Assembly (NCBI GenBank): GCA_964593155.1 | Contig: CAZQHE010000017.1 | Location: 1 to 42,938, forward strand | Direction: 5' to 3' | DNA from: JAJRXK01 sp964593155 | Lineage (GTDB): Bacteria > Krumholzibacteriota > Krumholzibacteriia > JAJRXK01 | Length of the DNA stretch: 42,938 bases | In this document: positions 23,528 through 32,700 of the stretch, in pieces | Layout of the letters: each line of letters starts with the position of its first letter | Position numbering within the stretch: position 1 is the stretch's first letter | Position numbers and translations under genes: made by a program | The notes under the pieces: generated by a model | The model's input: only the letters and a program-made list of their open reading frames with translations | Database searches by the model: none | Told to the model about the DNA's origin: nothing

Positions 23528-23557
23528 CGAGAAAGCGGGCCGCCGCCGGCGACCCGC
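23528..23557 (-). terminator. Probable intrinsic terminator of glnA
   Basis: Read on the minus strand, a 10-bp stem (GCGGGTCGCC with GGCGGCCCGC, one G-T pair) with a 3-nt loop ends in TTTCTCGT, about 35 bp after the glnA stop. The T-tract is short. It separates glnA from the arsR promoter, which reads in the same direction. Confidence 0.6.
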
Positions 23558-23592
23558 CCCCCCGTGAACACCGCTCTGGGCCGCGGGGCACT

Positions 23593-24918
23593 CTAGTACT
23601 TCGACAGGTATCGCTCGAGCTCCCACTCGTGCACCGTGCTGATGTACTCGGCCCACTCGGTGTCCTTGGCCTCGCAGTACTGTTCGGTGATGTGCTCGCC
23701 GAGGGCCTCGTGCAGGACCTTGTCCTTGCGCAGGAAGGTGACCGCCTCGTGCAGGTTCGCCGGCAGCTGGTCGATCTTCAGGCGCCGCTTCTCGCGGTGG
23801 CTCATCTCGAAGATGTTGCGGTCGACCGAAGGGCCCGGGTCGATCTGGTTCTCGATCCCGTCCAACCCCGAGGCCAGCATGGCCGCGAAGGCCAGGTAGG
23901 GGTTGCAGCTCGGGTCGGGCATGCGCAGCTCGCAGCGGGTACCGATCCCACGCCGGGCCGGCACGCGGACCAGGGGCGAGCGGTTCCGGTAGCTCCAGGC
24001 CACGTTGACGGGTGCCTCGAAGCCCGGCACCAGACGCTTGTAGCTGTTCACCAGCGGGTTGCTGATCGCGCAGATCGCGCGGGCGTGCCGAAGCACTCCC
24101 CCCACGTAGTACAGCATGGTGTCGCTGAGTTCGTGGTCCTTGCTCTTGGCGTAGAAGGCGTTCTTGGTCCCCTTGAACAGCGACTGGTGCACGTGCATGC
24201 CGCTGCCGTTCTCGCCGAAGATCGGCTTCGGCATGAAGGTGGCGTGCAGCTGGTGGTCGCGCGCGTACTTCTTCACCACCAGCCGGAACACCGCCGCCCG
24301 GTCGGCCGTGCTGAGCACGTCGGCGTAGCGGAAGTCGATCTCGTGCTGGCCCGGCGCCACCTCGTGGTGGGCGGCCTCCACGCTGTAGCCCATGGCCTCG
24401 AGCGCGTTGGTGATGTCACGCCGGCACTCCTCGCCGCGGTCGACGGGCAACAGGTCGAAGTAGCCGCCCGAGTCGTGCGTTCGCGTGGTCGGGTTGCCGT
24501 CGTCGTCGCGGTGGAAGAGGAAGAACTCGAGCTCGGGCCCGAAGTTGGCCGTGAATCCGAGCTTCTTGGCGTGGGCCATCACCCGGCGCAGGGCCATGCG
24601 CGGACAACCCTCGAACGGTGTTTCGTCGGGGTTGTAGACGTCGCAGATCAGCCCGGCCACGGTCCCCCGCTCGTCGGCCCAGGGAAAGACCACGAAGGTG
24701 TCCAGGTCGGGCTTGAGCAGCATGTCGCTCTCCTCGATCCGGGTGAAACCCTCGATCGAGGAGCCGTCGAACATGATCTCGCCGTCGAGCGCCTTCTGGA
24801 ACTGCGACTCGGGGACCTCGACGTTCTTGATCGCGCCCATGATGTCGGTGAACATCAGGCGCAGGAAGCGCACCTTCTGGCGCTTGAGCTCGGCGATGAT
24901 CTCGCGTTTGGCGGCCAT
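23593..24918 (-). CDS. Glutamine synthetase, type I (short, GSI-alpha-like)
   Basis: Makes glutamine from glutamate, ammonia and ATP; twelve-subunit cytoplasmic enzyme. The 441-residue length (E. coli GlnA is 469) and the absence of the NLYDLP adenylylation-type loop suggest the GSI-alpha form, which is not controlled by adenylylation. Conserved blocks: FDGSSIEGF, FGPELEFFLF (metal-binding Glu), EVAPGQHEIDFRYAD, GSGMHVHQSLF, NPLVNSYKRLVPGFEAP and RCELRMPDPSCNPYLAFAAML. It starts at ATG 24918 (MAAKREIIAELKRQKV); a longer frame to 25029 is low-complexity and unlikely. No glnB or glnE is adjacent. The upstream region contains a distinctive repeat set, and a terminator follows. Confidence 0.95.
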   Translation of the reverse strand: MAAKREIIAELKRQKVRFLRLMFTDIMGAIKNVEVPESQFQKALDGEIMFDGSSIEGFTRIEESDMLLKPDLDTFVVFPWADERGTVAGLICDVYNPDETPFEGCPRMALRRVMAHAKKLGFTANFGPELEFFLFHRDDDGNPTTRTHDSGGYFDLLPVDRGEECRRDITNALEAMGYSVEAAHHEVAPGQHEIDFRYADVLSTADRAAVFRLVVKKYARDHQLHATFMPKPIFGENGSGMHVHQSLFKGTKNAFYAKSKDHELSDTMLYYVGGVLRHARAICAISNPLVNSYKRLVPGFEAPVNVAWSYRNRSPLVRVPARRGIGTRCELRMPDPSCNPYLAFAAMLASGLDGIENQIDPGPSVDRNIFEMSHREKRRLKIDQLPANLHEAVTFLRKDKVLHEALGEHITEQYCEAKDTEWAEYISTVHEWELERYLSKY

Positions 24919-25271
24919 GGATCCGTCCCTCGGTGGATGCGGGCGTCGGGGCCCGGGTCGCGGATGGGTCTCGGGGCCGGCACCGTGCCGCCCCGCACCA
25001 CGCCGGCGCTCGCCGACGTGACTCGCCACAAATGCCGATTCTGCATTTCTGGCGTCGAGATTCGACTATTCTAACCCCTATTTCTGCACAGCGCACCTGT
25101 AAATGTGCATTTTCTGCAGATTTTGCTAACCGCCCCGGCTCCCGACGGCCGCGCCGGGCAGGCCCCCGCCACTTTCGGCTTGTTCGCCGCGAGGGCGCCG
25201 GCTTAGCTTCTGGCGGACTCGCTCCGCCACGGCCCGTGCGACGGCCGACGGCACAGGAGGATCCCACCCAC
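24919..25271. promoter_or_regulatory. Divergent glnA/phoH-like control region with TTCTGCA repeats
   Basis: This 353-bp gap has no gene and contains a marked AT-rich stretch (25028-25130). WTTCTGCA occurs three times in the same orientation, at 25038-25045, 25081-25088 and 25111-25118 (43 and 30 bp apart). Two dyads use the same letters: AAATGC-N7-GCATTT (25030-25048) and AAATG-TG-CATTT (25101-25112). On the minus strand TAGAAT (25068-25073) could be the glnA -10 box, without a good -35 match, which suggests an activator. On the plus strand TTGTTC (25180-25185) and TAGCTT (25204-25209) are a weak phoH-like promoter. AGGAGG (25255-25260) is the phoH-like ribosome-binding site. Confidence 0.5.
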
Positions 25272-26585
25272 ATGGCAGCGGCCCAGAAGACCTACGTGGT
25301 CGACACCAACGTCCTGCTCCACGAGGCCCACTCCCTGCTCGCCTTTCCCGACGGCGAGGTCATCATCACCGTCGACGTGCTCGAGGAGCTCGACCAGTTC
25401 AAGTCGAAGCCCGACGAACTGGGCCGCACCTCGCGGCGCGCGGTGCGCCTGCTCGACGACCTGCGCACGCGCGGGCCACTGGCCCACGGCGTGCAGATGG
25501 ACAACGGGGGCAAGCTGCGAGTCCTGATGACCGGGTTCATGACCGACCTGCCCATGAACATGGACCCGGAGATCCCCGACAACCGGATCATCGCCGCCGC
25601 CCTTCACCTGCAGCGCGAGAACGGCGGCAACGTGGTCTTCGTGAGCAAGGACCTGAACGCGCGGGTGAAGGCCACCGCTCTGGGGATCGAGAGCGTCGAC
25701 TACTCCGGCGAGGCCCAGGTCGATTTCGAGGAACTGTACCGCGGCTACCGCGAGTGGGATCTCGAGATCGGGATGATCGACACCTTCTACCGCGAGCGCG
25801 TGATCCAGGCCCCCACCGATCTCATGCCGCACGAGTTCGTGCTGCTGCGCGACGCCCAGAATCCCAAGCAGACCGCCCTGGCCCGCCACGACCACGTGCA
25901 CGGCACACTGGTGCCGCTGCGCTTCGACGACGCGCGACCCTGGAAGCTGTCGCCGCTGAACATGGGCCAGCACTTCGCGCTGGAACTGCTGATGGATCCC
26001 GAGATCCAGCTGGTCACCCTGGTGGGCAAGGCCGGCACGGGCAAGACCCTCATGGCCCTGGCCGCCGGCCTCGAGCAGGTGGCCGAGCGGGGCGTGTACA
26101 AGCGAGCGCTGGTGAGCCGCCCGATCATCCCGCTGGGACGCGACATCGGCTACCTGCCGGGCAGCAAGGAAGAGAAGCTCGAGAGCTGGATGGAACCGAT
26201 CTACGACAATCTGCAGTTCCTCGTGGATCCCACGCTGGAGGCGGTCGGCGACAAGATCAACTACCTCTTCGACCGCGGCTGGATCGAGGTCGAGGCCGTC
26301 ACCTACATCCGCGGTCGCTCGCTGCCGAAGCTCTTCATCCTGATCGACGAGGCGCAGAACCTGTCGCCCCACGAGGTGAAGACCATCGTCAGCCGGGCCG
26401 GCCGCGATTCCAAGGTGGTGCTGGCCGGCGATCCCTTCCAGATCGACAACCCCTACCTCGACGCCAGCAGCAACGGTCTGAGCGTCCTGGTGGAGAAGTT
26501 CCGGGACCAACCGCTTTTCGGTCACATCTGGCTGGAACGCAGCGAGCGCAGCGACCTGGCCAGCCTGGCCGCCGAACTGCTCTAG
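25272..26585 (+). CDS. PIN-domain/PhoH-like ATPase fusion (YlaK type)
   Basis: A 437-residue protein. An N-terminal PIN nuclease domain (about 1-150; YVVDTNVLLHEAHSL with acidic residues, DVLEELDQFK, EIPDNRIIAAAL, VFVSKDLNARVKATALG) is joined to a PhoH ATPase or helicase-like domain. The latter has Walker A GKAGTGKT (from residue 252), SRPIIPLGRDIGYLPG, FILIDEAQNLSPHEVKT (Walker B) and GDPFQIDNPYLD. PIN-PhoH proteins are thought to unwind and cut RNA; a related mycobacterial PhoH2 does so. Start ATG 25272 has AGGAGG 11 nt before. Its stop lies in a 14-bp tandem duplication. Confidence 0.95.
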   Translation: MAAAQKTYVVDTNVLLHEAHSLLAFPDGEVIITVDVLEELDQFKSKPDELGRTSRRAVRLLDDLRTRGPLAHGVQMDNGGKLRVLMTGFMTDLPMNMDPEIPDNRIIAAALHLQRENGGNVVFVSKDLNARVKATALGIESVDYSGEAQVDFEELYRGYREWDLEIGMIDTFYRERVIQAPTDLMPHEFVLLRDAQNPKQTALARHDHVHGTLVPLRFDDARPWKLSPLNMGQHFALELLMDPEIQLVTLVGKAGTGKTLMALAAGLEQVAERGVYKRALVSRPIIPLGRDIGYLPGSKEEKLESWMEPIYDNLQFLVDPTLEAVGDKINYLFDRGWIEVEAVTYIRGRSLPKLFILIDEAQNLSPHEVKTIVSRAGRDSKVVLAGDPFQIDNPYLDASSNGLSVLVEKFRDQPLFGHIWLERSERSDLASLAAELL

Positions 26586-26608
26586 GTCCACGTCTCTAGG
26601 TCCACGTC
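26581..26608. repeat. 14-bp perfect tandem duplication at a stop codon
   Basis: TCTAGGTCCACGTC occurs twice, at 26581-26594 and 26595-26608. The first copy holds the TAG stop (26583-26585) of the PIN-PhoH gene, and the second copy repeats it out of the reading frame in the gap before lgt. Confidence 0.9.
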
Positions 26609-26653
26609 CGACGCCCGCGGCCGCCCGCGGGACATCCGGCCCGGGAGGCCCCC

Positions 26654-27430
26654 ATGATCCCCGTGCTCTTCGAGATCGGGCCGCTGAAGATCCACAGCTT
26701 CGGCGCCATGGTCCTCGTCGCTTTCCTCGTCGGCGCCAAGCTCGTGACCATGGAGCTCAAACGCCGCGGGCTGCAGCCGGACCACCTCGAGGGCTATCCC
26801 ATGTGGGCGCTGATCGGCGGCATCGTCGGGGCGCGCCTGTACTGGATGGTCGAGCACTGGGACCGAGTGATGGCCGATCCCTTCGGCGGGATCTTCGGCG
26901 GGGCCGGGCTCACCTGGTACGGTGGCCTGATCGGCGGAGCGGCGGCCACGCTGTGGCTGGCCCACCGCAAGAAGCAGTCGCTGTGGAGGCTCTGCGACGC
27001 CTTCGCGCCGGGCCTGGCCGCGGCCTACGGCATCGGACGCATCGGCTGTCAGCTGAGCGGCGACGGTGACTACGGCCCGCCCTCGGACCTGCCCTGGGCC
27101 ATGGGCTATCCCGACGGCGTGGTGCCCACCCCACCGGGGGTCACCGTCCACCCCACGCCGGTCTACGAGATCCTGATGATGATCCCCGTGGTCTGGCTGC
27201 TGTGGCACTTCCGCAAGCGGCCGGCCGAACCGGGGTGGCTGTTCGGTCTGTACCTGATCCTGGTCGGCGTCGAGCGCTGGATCAGCGAGTTCTTCCGCGT
27301 GCGCGGTCCCGACGACATGGTCCTGGCCATGAGCCAGGCCCAGTGGATCAGCATCGGTGCCGCGCTGTTCGGGATCTGGTTGATGCGGACCCGCCGCTCG
27401 GGCGAGGGCGCACCGCCCACCACCGCGTGA
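26654..27430 (+). CDS. Prolipoprotein diacylglyceryl transferase (Lgt)
   Basis: Integral inner-membrane enzyme that moves diacylglycerol from phosphatidylglycerol to the lipobox Cys of prolipoproteins. The 258-residue protein has about seven helices. GGIVGARLYWMVEHW, then GGAGLTWYGGLIGG, then GRIGCQLSGDGDYG (the Lgt signature; C-x-x-x-G-D replaces the N-x-x-N-G-E of E. coli, as I believe is seen outside Proteobacteria) and HPTPVYE support the call. A C-terminal VGVERWISEFFR with conserved Arg/Glu completes it. GGGAGG lies 5 nt before the ATG. The TGATG overlap with the next gene shows coupling. A substrate could be the lipoprotein at 33252-34043. Confidence 0.95.
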   Translation: MIPVLFEIGPLKIHSFGAMVLVAFLVGAKLVTMELKRRGLQPDHLEGYPMWALIGGIVGARLYWMVEHWDRVMADPFGGIFGGAGLTWYGGLIGGAAATLWLAHRKKQSLWRLCDAFAPGLAAAYGIGRIGCQLSGDGDYGPPSDLPWAMGYPDGVVPTPPGVTVHPTPVYEILMMIPVVWLLWHFRKRPAEPGWLFGLYLILVGVERWISEFFRVRGPDDMVLAMSQAQWISIGAALFGIWLMRTRRSGEGAPPTTA

Positions 27431-28347
27431 TGGACGACTACGCTCTTCTCGATTCCGGACACGGGCAGAAGCTCGAGCGCTTCGGCCCGCACGTCGTGGT
27501 GCGGCCCAGTCCGCAGGCACTGTGGGCCCCGTCGCTCGACGAGGAGCGATGGAACGCGGCCGCGGCCCGCTACGAGCGCTCGTCGCGGGGCGGCGGATCG
27601 TGGACGCCGGCCGATGCCCTTCCCGAGAGCTGGGAGTGCGGGGTCGGCAGCCAGCGCTTCCACGTCAAGCCGACCGGGTTCGGGCACATGGGCGTGTTCG
27701 CCGAGCAGGCACCGTTCTGGGAGTGGATCGCCGCGCAGTCGGAACCCGGCCACGAGGTGCTGAACCTCTTCGCGTACACCGGCGGCAGTTCGATCGCCGC
27801 GGCCCGTGGCGGCGCCGCCGTCACCCACTGCGACGCGTCGAAGGGCGTGGTGCAGTGGGCCAGCGACAACGCCACACTGAACGGTCTGGCCGACGCCCCC
27901 ATCCGCTGGATCATCGACGACGCGCTGAAGTTCCTGCGCCGCGAAAGCCGGCGCGAGCGGCGTTACCACGGGGTGATCCTCGATCCACCCAGCTTCGGCC
28001 GCGGTCCCAAGGGACAGGTGTTCAAGCTCGAGGACAGTGTCGACGAGCTGCTGCAGGCCTGCGTGGACGTGCTCGCCGACGACTTCGCCTTCGTGCTGTT
28101 CAGTGCGCACACGCCGGGCATCGGCGCGATCGCCGTGCGCAACCTGCTCGACCTGGCCCTGCGCCGTCGCTTCGGGGCCGGGGTCGACCGCGGCGGGTTC
28201 GGCCACGGCGAGATGTGGATCGAGAGCACCGACGGGACGCTGCCGCTGCCGAGCGGGACATGGAGCGCCTGGACGCGCGACGGCCGCCTCCCCTCGCCCG
28301 ATCCCTGGGCCGCGGCCCGCGGCTTCGATCCCGGAGCCCGAGCGTGA
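27430..28347 (+). CDS. Class I SAM-dependent methyltransferase (RlmI/RlmK-like)
   Basis: A 305-residue Rossmann-fold methyltransferase. The SAM site is VLNLFAYTGGSSIAAARGG, followed by THCDASKGVVQWASDNATLNGL. The catalytic-side motif is ILDPPSFGRGPKGQVFKL, as in the 23S rRNA methyltransferases RlmI and RlmK/L. The N-terminal 100 residues look like the beta-rich region of the same family without a PUA domain. It probably methylates rRNA; the target base is not known. ATG 27430 overlaps the lgt stop (TGATG), and its own stop overlaps the next start (GTGA). Confidence 0.85.
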   Translation: MDDYALLDSGHGQKLERFGPHVVVRPSPQALWAPSLDEERWNAAAARYERSSRGGGSWTPADALPESWECGVGSQRFHVKPTGFGHMGVFAEQAPFWEWIAAQSEPGHEVLNLFAYTGGSSIAAARGGAAVTHCDASKGVVQWASDNATLNGLADAPIRWIIDDALKFLRRESRRERRYHGVILDPPSFGRGPKGQVFKLEDSVDELLQACVDVLADDFAFVLFSAHTPGIGAIAVRNLLDLALRRRFGAGVDRGGFGHGEMWIESTDGTLPLPSGTWSAWTRDGRLPSPDPWAAARGFDPGARA

Positions 28348-29159
28348 GCGACGAGATCGTCACCTCCCTGCAGAACCCGCGCGTGAAGCAGCTGGTGAAG
28401 CTGCGCGAACCCCGCGAACGTCGCAAGACCGGCCTGACCCGGATCGACGGCGCCCGTGAACTGCTGCGCGCCCTGCAGGCGGACGTCGAGCCGTCGGGGG
28501 TGTACGTGTGCGAAGCGCGCCTGCGCGCGGGCGAGGCCACCGAGGCCGTCTCCCGCGCCCGTACGCGGGGTGTGCCGATCCAGCCGGTGAACGAGGCGGT
28601 GTACGACAAGATCCGCTACGGCGAGCGCGACGAGGGATTGTGCGCGGTTCTCTCGTGGCGTCCGGCCGCACTCGATACGATCACGCTCCGCTCCGAGGCC
28701 TTCGTGCTGGTGGTCGAGGCGGTCGAGAAGCCGGGCAACCTGGGCGCGATCCTGCGCACGGCCGACGCGGCCGGCGTCGACGCGGTGGTCCTGGCCGACC
28801 CGGCCTGCGAGCCGGCCAACCCGAACGTGATCCGCGCCAGCATGGGAACGCTGTTCACGCAGCCCGTCGCGGTGGCGTCGGCGTCCGACGTGATCGCCTG
28901 GCTCGGCGAACACTCCGTGCGCGCGATCGTCACGCGGCCGCAGGCCCCGGATGTCCACACCGACGTGGATCTCACCGGTCCGGTGGCCCTGGTCCTCGGC
29001 GCCGAGCACGCGGGCCTGAGCGCCGCGTGGGACGCCGCCGACGCCACCTGCGTGCGGATTCCCATGGCCGGGGTGTCGGACTCGCTCAATCTGTCCGCGG
29101 CGACCGCCGTGCTGGCCTTCGAGGTCGTGCGTCAGCGGTCGGGGCGATCGACCGCGTAG
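28344..29159 (+). CDS. TrmH/SpoU family RNA 2'-O-methyltransferase
   Basis: A 271-residue SPOUT-class enzyme. The N-terminal substrate-binding region (LQNPRVKQLVKLREPRERRK, then RIDGARELLRAL) precedes the knotted SAM domain: VEKPGNLGAILRTADAAG (motif 1), NVIRASMGTLFTQPVA, VLGAEHAGLS (motif 2) and IPMAGVSDSLNLSAATAVLAFE (motif 3). It methylates a ribose 2'-OH in rRNA or tRNA; RlmB- or TsnR-like specificity cannot be settled here. GTG 28344 lies in the GTGA overlap with the preceding methyltransferase. Its last 28 bp overlap the end of the opposing GNAT gene. Confidence 0.93.
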   Translation: MSDEIVTSLQNPRVKQLVKLREPRERRKTGLTRIDGARELLRALQADVEPSGVYVCEARLRAGEATEAVSRARTRGVPIQPVNEAVYDKIRYGERDEGLCAVLSWRPAALDTITLRSEAFVLVVEAVEKPGNLGAILRTADAAGVDAVVLADPACEPANPNVIRASMGTLFTQPVAVASASDVIAWLGEHSVRAIVTRPQAPDVHTDVDLTGPVALVLGAEHAGLSAAWDAADATCVRIPMAGVSDSLNLSAATAVLAFEVVRQRSGRSTA

Positions 29160-29701
29160 GCCACCGCCCGCCGACGCGACGCCGGCCAGCCGGGCAATCG
29201 CGAGGCCGGCACCACGAATCGACCGGCGAACCGCAGTCCACACTTCTGCAACACCCGGGCCGAGGCCACGTTCGCCTCGAGGCAGTGCCCGGTGATGCGC
29301 CGAACCCGCGGATGCGCGAAGCCCCAGGCCACGAGCGCGCGCCCGCCCTCGGTGGCGAGGCCCCGCCCCCACACCTCGCGGCGCAACCGGAAACCCAGGT
29401 CGAGCACGTCGGGACCGTCGGCGTCGGGGCGCAGGTGGAACCATCCGACGAAGGTGTCGTCGGCCGTCCGGTCGAGCGCCGCGAAGAAGCCGAAAGGCGA
29501 GTGGCCGAAGGTCTCGACCATGCCCGGCAGGATCTCGCGCCGCACCGCCGCCGCGTCGGGCGGAGGATCGGCCGAGACGTAGCGCCTGACCTCGGGGTCG
29601 GCGTCGAGCTCCACGAGCGCATCGACGTCGTGCGCATCGATCCGACGCAGACGCAAGCGCTCGGTCAGTGGTAGCGGCACGGGATCGGGGCCGGTGTCCA
29701 C
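29132..29701 (-). CDS. GNAT-family N-acetyltransferase (RimJ/RimL-like)
   Basis: About 189 residues. LTERLRLRRIDAHDVDAL opens the domain; FFAALDRTADDTFVGWFHL, VLDLGFRLRREVWGRGLATEGGRALVAWGF (the acetyl-CoA R/Q-x-x-G-x-G/A loop appears as RGLATEG) and NVASARVLQKCGLRFAGRF follow, typical of RimJ/RimL-like enzymes. The acceptor is unknown: a protein N-terminus or a small amine. The start is uncertain. GTG 29701 lies 2 bp after the metH stop and suits coupling; GTG 29680 would also give a full domain. Neither has a well-placed Shine-Dalgarno. The 3' end overlaps the TrmH-family gene by 28 bp. Confidence 0.8.
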   Translation of the reverse strand: MDTGPDPVPLPLTERLRLRRIDAHDVDALVELDADPEVRRYVSADPPPDAAAVRREILPGMVETFGHSPFGFFAALDRTADDTFVGWFHLRPDADGPDVLDLGFRLRREVWGRGLATEGGRALVAWGFAHPRVRRITGHCLEANVASARVLQKCGLRFAGRFVVPASRLPGWPASRRRAVAYAVDRPDR

Positions 29702-29703
29702 GT

Positions 29704-32700
29704 CTATGCGCTCGCCGGTTCCTCCTCGACCTCGACCGCGTAGTACTTCGCGTCGGGGTGGTGGAACACCAGCGCCGACACGCTCGCCTCGGGATCCATC
29801 ATGTCGCCCTCGGTGAGCTGCACGCCGATCGACTGCGGCCGCAACAGATCGAACAGGGGTCGTTGCCCGGCGAGGTCCGGACACGCCGGATAGCCGAAGC
29901 TGTAGCGCTTGCCCTGGTAGTCGGCCTTGTAGATCTGGGCCGGGGTGATGTCGACGGGATCGGGGAAGCCCCAGGCCGCGCGCATGCCCTGGTGGACCAT
30001 CTCGGCCGCACCCTCGGCGGTCTCCAGGGCCAGGGCCTGCAGGGCGTGGCTGCGGACGTACTCGCCCGCTTCCTTGGCCTCGGTGGCGGCGACCATGATC
30101 CCCTCGCCCGCGGTGGTCACGAACAGACCCATGGCGTCGCGTCGACCGTCGCGGGGCGGCAGGACGTAATCGCTCAGGCAGATGCCGTTCTCCCGCCGCT
30201 GCCGCGGGAAGCGCAGCCGCGTACGCGGCTCGCCGTGCTCGAAGACCACGATCTCGTTGCCGTCGGGCTCGACCTCGAACCACTGCCACACGGCGCGCAC
30301 CTTCATCAGGCCGTCGCGGCACTCGGCCTTCACCGCGTCGACCTGTTCGATCAGCTTCAGGAGCTTCGGGTCGCCCTCACGCAGGCCGCGCTCGAAGCGA
30401 CCGCGGTAACCCAGGTGCCGACCGTAGAGCATGGCCGGATTGATGTAGGACCACACCGTGTCCAGGTCTTCGTACCGTGCCTCGTGGCGGTCGAGGTCGG
30501 GCGGAACGGGCATGGCCACGTCGAGCCGCACGTTCGCGCTGCGTTCGCTGGTCTCGGGAGCGAGTTCCTTCTTCGGCTTGGCCACTGCCTTTCCGGACAG
30601 GGCCTCGTCCTGGCGGGCCACCTCGGCATCGGCACCCTCTTCGCGCACGCGGTTGAGGATGCCGAGACCGTCCATGGCGTCCTTCGCGTACAGGGTCGGC
30701 GCGCGGTACGCCGGCGCGATGCGGGTCCGCGTGAAGCGCGCGCTCAAAGCCGCCCCTCCCACCAGCATGGGCAGGTCGATGCCGGCCTCGTGCAGATCCT
30801 CGGCCGTCACCACCATCTGCTGGGCGCTCTTCACCAGCAGCCCGCTGAGTCCGATCGCGTCGGGTTCGTGCTCGCGCACGGCCTGGATCAGCGTCTCGGG
30901 CGGAACCTTGATCCCCAGGTTCACGACCTCGTAGCCGTTGTTGCTCAGGATGATCTCGACGAGGTTCTTGCCGATGTCGTGGACGTCGCCCTTCACCGTG
31001 GCCAGGATCACCTTGCCCTTGCTGGAGGTGTCGGCCTTCTCCATGAACTGCTCGAGGTGCCCCACCGCCGCCTTCATGGCCTCGGCGCTCTGCAGTACCT
31101 CGGCCACGATCAGCTGGTTGTCGTTGAAGAGCTTGCCCACGGTGTCCATGCCGGCCATGAGCGGGCCGTTGATGATGTCCAGCGGACGGGCCTCGGCACG
31201 CTTCGTCTCCAGGTCGTCGATCAGGCCTTCCTTGGTGCCCTCGATGATGTACTGCTGCAGCCGCTCGTCGAGCGGCAGGTCCTTCGTCGGCTGGTGCGAG
31301 CGGCTCTGCGCGCCGCGGAAGTGCGCGGCGAAGGCCGCGATCGGGTCGTCGCCGCGGTCGTACAGCAGGTCCTCGGCCAACCGCACCTCCTCGGGCGGAA
31401 TGCTCGCGTAGCGCTCGAGCTTTTCGGTGTTCACGATCGCCATGTCCAGGCCCGCGCGCGTGCACAGGTACAGGAACACGCTGTTGAGCACCTCGCGGCC
31501 CGCGTTGGGCAGACCGAAGCTCACGTTGCTGATCCCGAGCACGGTCTTGCACTCGGGGAAGGCCTCCTTGATCAGCCGGACGCCCTCGATGGTCTCCTCG
31601 GCGCTGCCGACGTAGTTCTCGTCGCCGGTCGCGCACGGGAAGACCAACGGATCGAAGACGATGTCCTCGGGCCGCACGCCGTACTTCTGCGTGAGCAGGT
31701 CGTGGCTGCGCCGGGCGATCTCGAGCTTGCGCTGCCGGGTGACGGCCATGCCCTGCTCCGGGTCCTCGTCGATGCAGCCCACCACCAGGGCCGCGCCGTA
31801 CTTCGTGGCCAGGGGCACCACCTGCTCGAAGCGCTCCTCGCCGTCCTCCAGGTTGATCGAATTGATCAGGGCCTTGCCCTGGCTGTAGGTGAGTGCCCGC
31901 TCGATCACCTCGGGGTCGGTCGAGTCGATCATCAGCGGAAGCTTGACCTTGCGGACGACCTGCTCGAGGAAACGCACCATGTCGTCCATCTCGTCGCGAT
32001 CGGGGTCGGCCAGGCACACGTCGATCACGTGCGCGCCCGCCTTGCTCTGGGCGCGGGCGATCTCGCTGGCCTCCTCGAACTTCTCGTCGGCGATCAGGCG
32101 CTTGAACTTGCGCGATCCGATCACGTTGCTGCGCTCGCCCACCAGCAGGGGCCGGTTGTCCTCGTCGGCCTCGATCAGTTCGATTCCGCTGTACAGCGCA
32201 CGGTGGTGGTCGGGCACGGCCCGGGGCGTCTTGCCCTCGACCATGTCCGCGAAGGCGCGGATGTGCTCCGGCGTGGTACCGCAGCAGCCGCCGACCATGT
32301 TCAGCCAGCCGTGGTCGACGAAGCGCTCGAGGACGTCGGCCATGGCCTCGGGCGACTCCTGGTAGTTGCCGTCCTCGTCGGGCAGGCCCGCGTTGGGCAC
32401 GCAGCTCACCCGCGTGCGCGCCAGCTCCGCAATGCTGCGGATCGAGTCGGTCATGAACTCGGGGCCCGTGGCACAGTTCAACCCGATCGACAGCAGGTCG
32501 AGGTGCGACAGGCTGGCCACCAGGGCGTCGGCGGTCTGGCCGGCGAGCATGGTCCCCATGGGTTCGATGGTGCCGCTGATCATCAGAGGCAGCTGCTCGC
32601 CCGTCTCCTCGAAGGCGCGCTCGATGCCCAGCACGGCCGCCTTGACGTTGCGCGTGTCCTGCTGGGTCTCGACCAGCAGCAGATCGGAGCCGCCCTCGAT

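Noticed and set aside
23095..29708. GTCCACGTC (either strand) next to TAG stops at 23098-23106, 26583-26608 and 29698-29706
   Set aside because: It looked like a shared 3' element, but one copy contains the GNAT start codon, the 9-mer also occurs inside genes (for example near 12280), and GC-rich DNA makes such matches likely.
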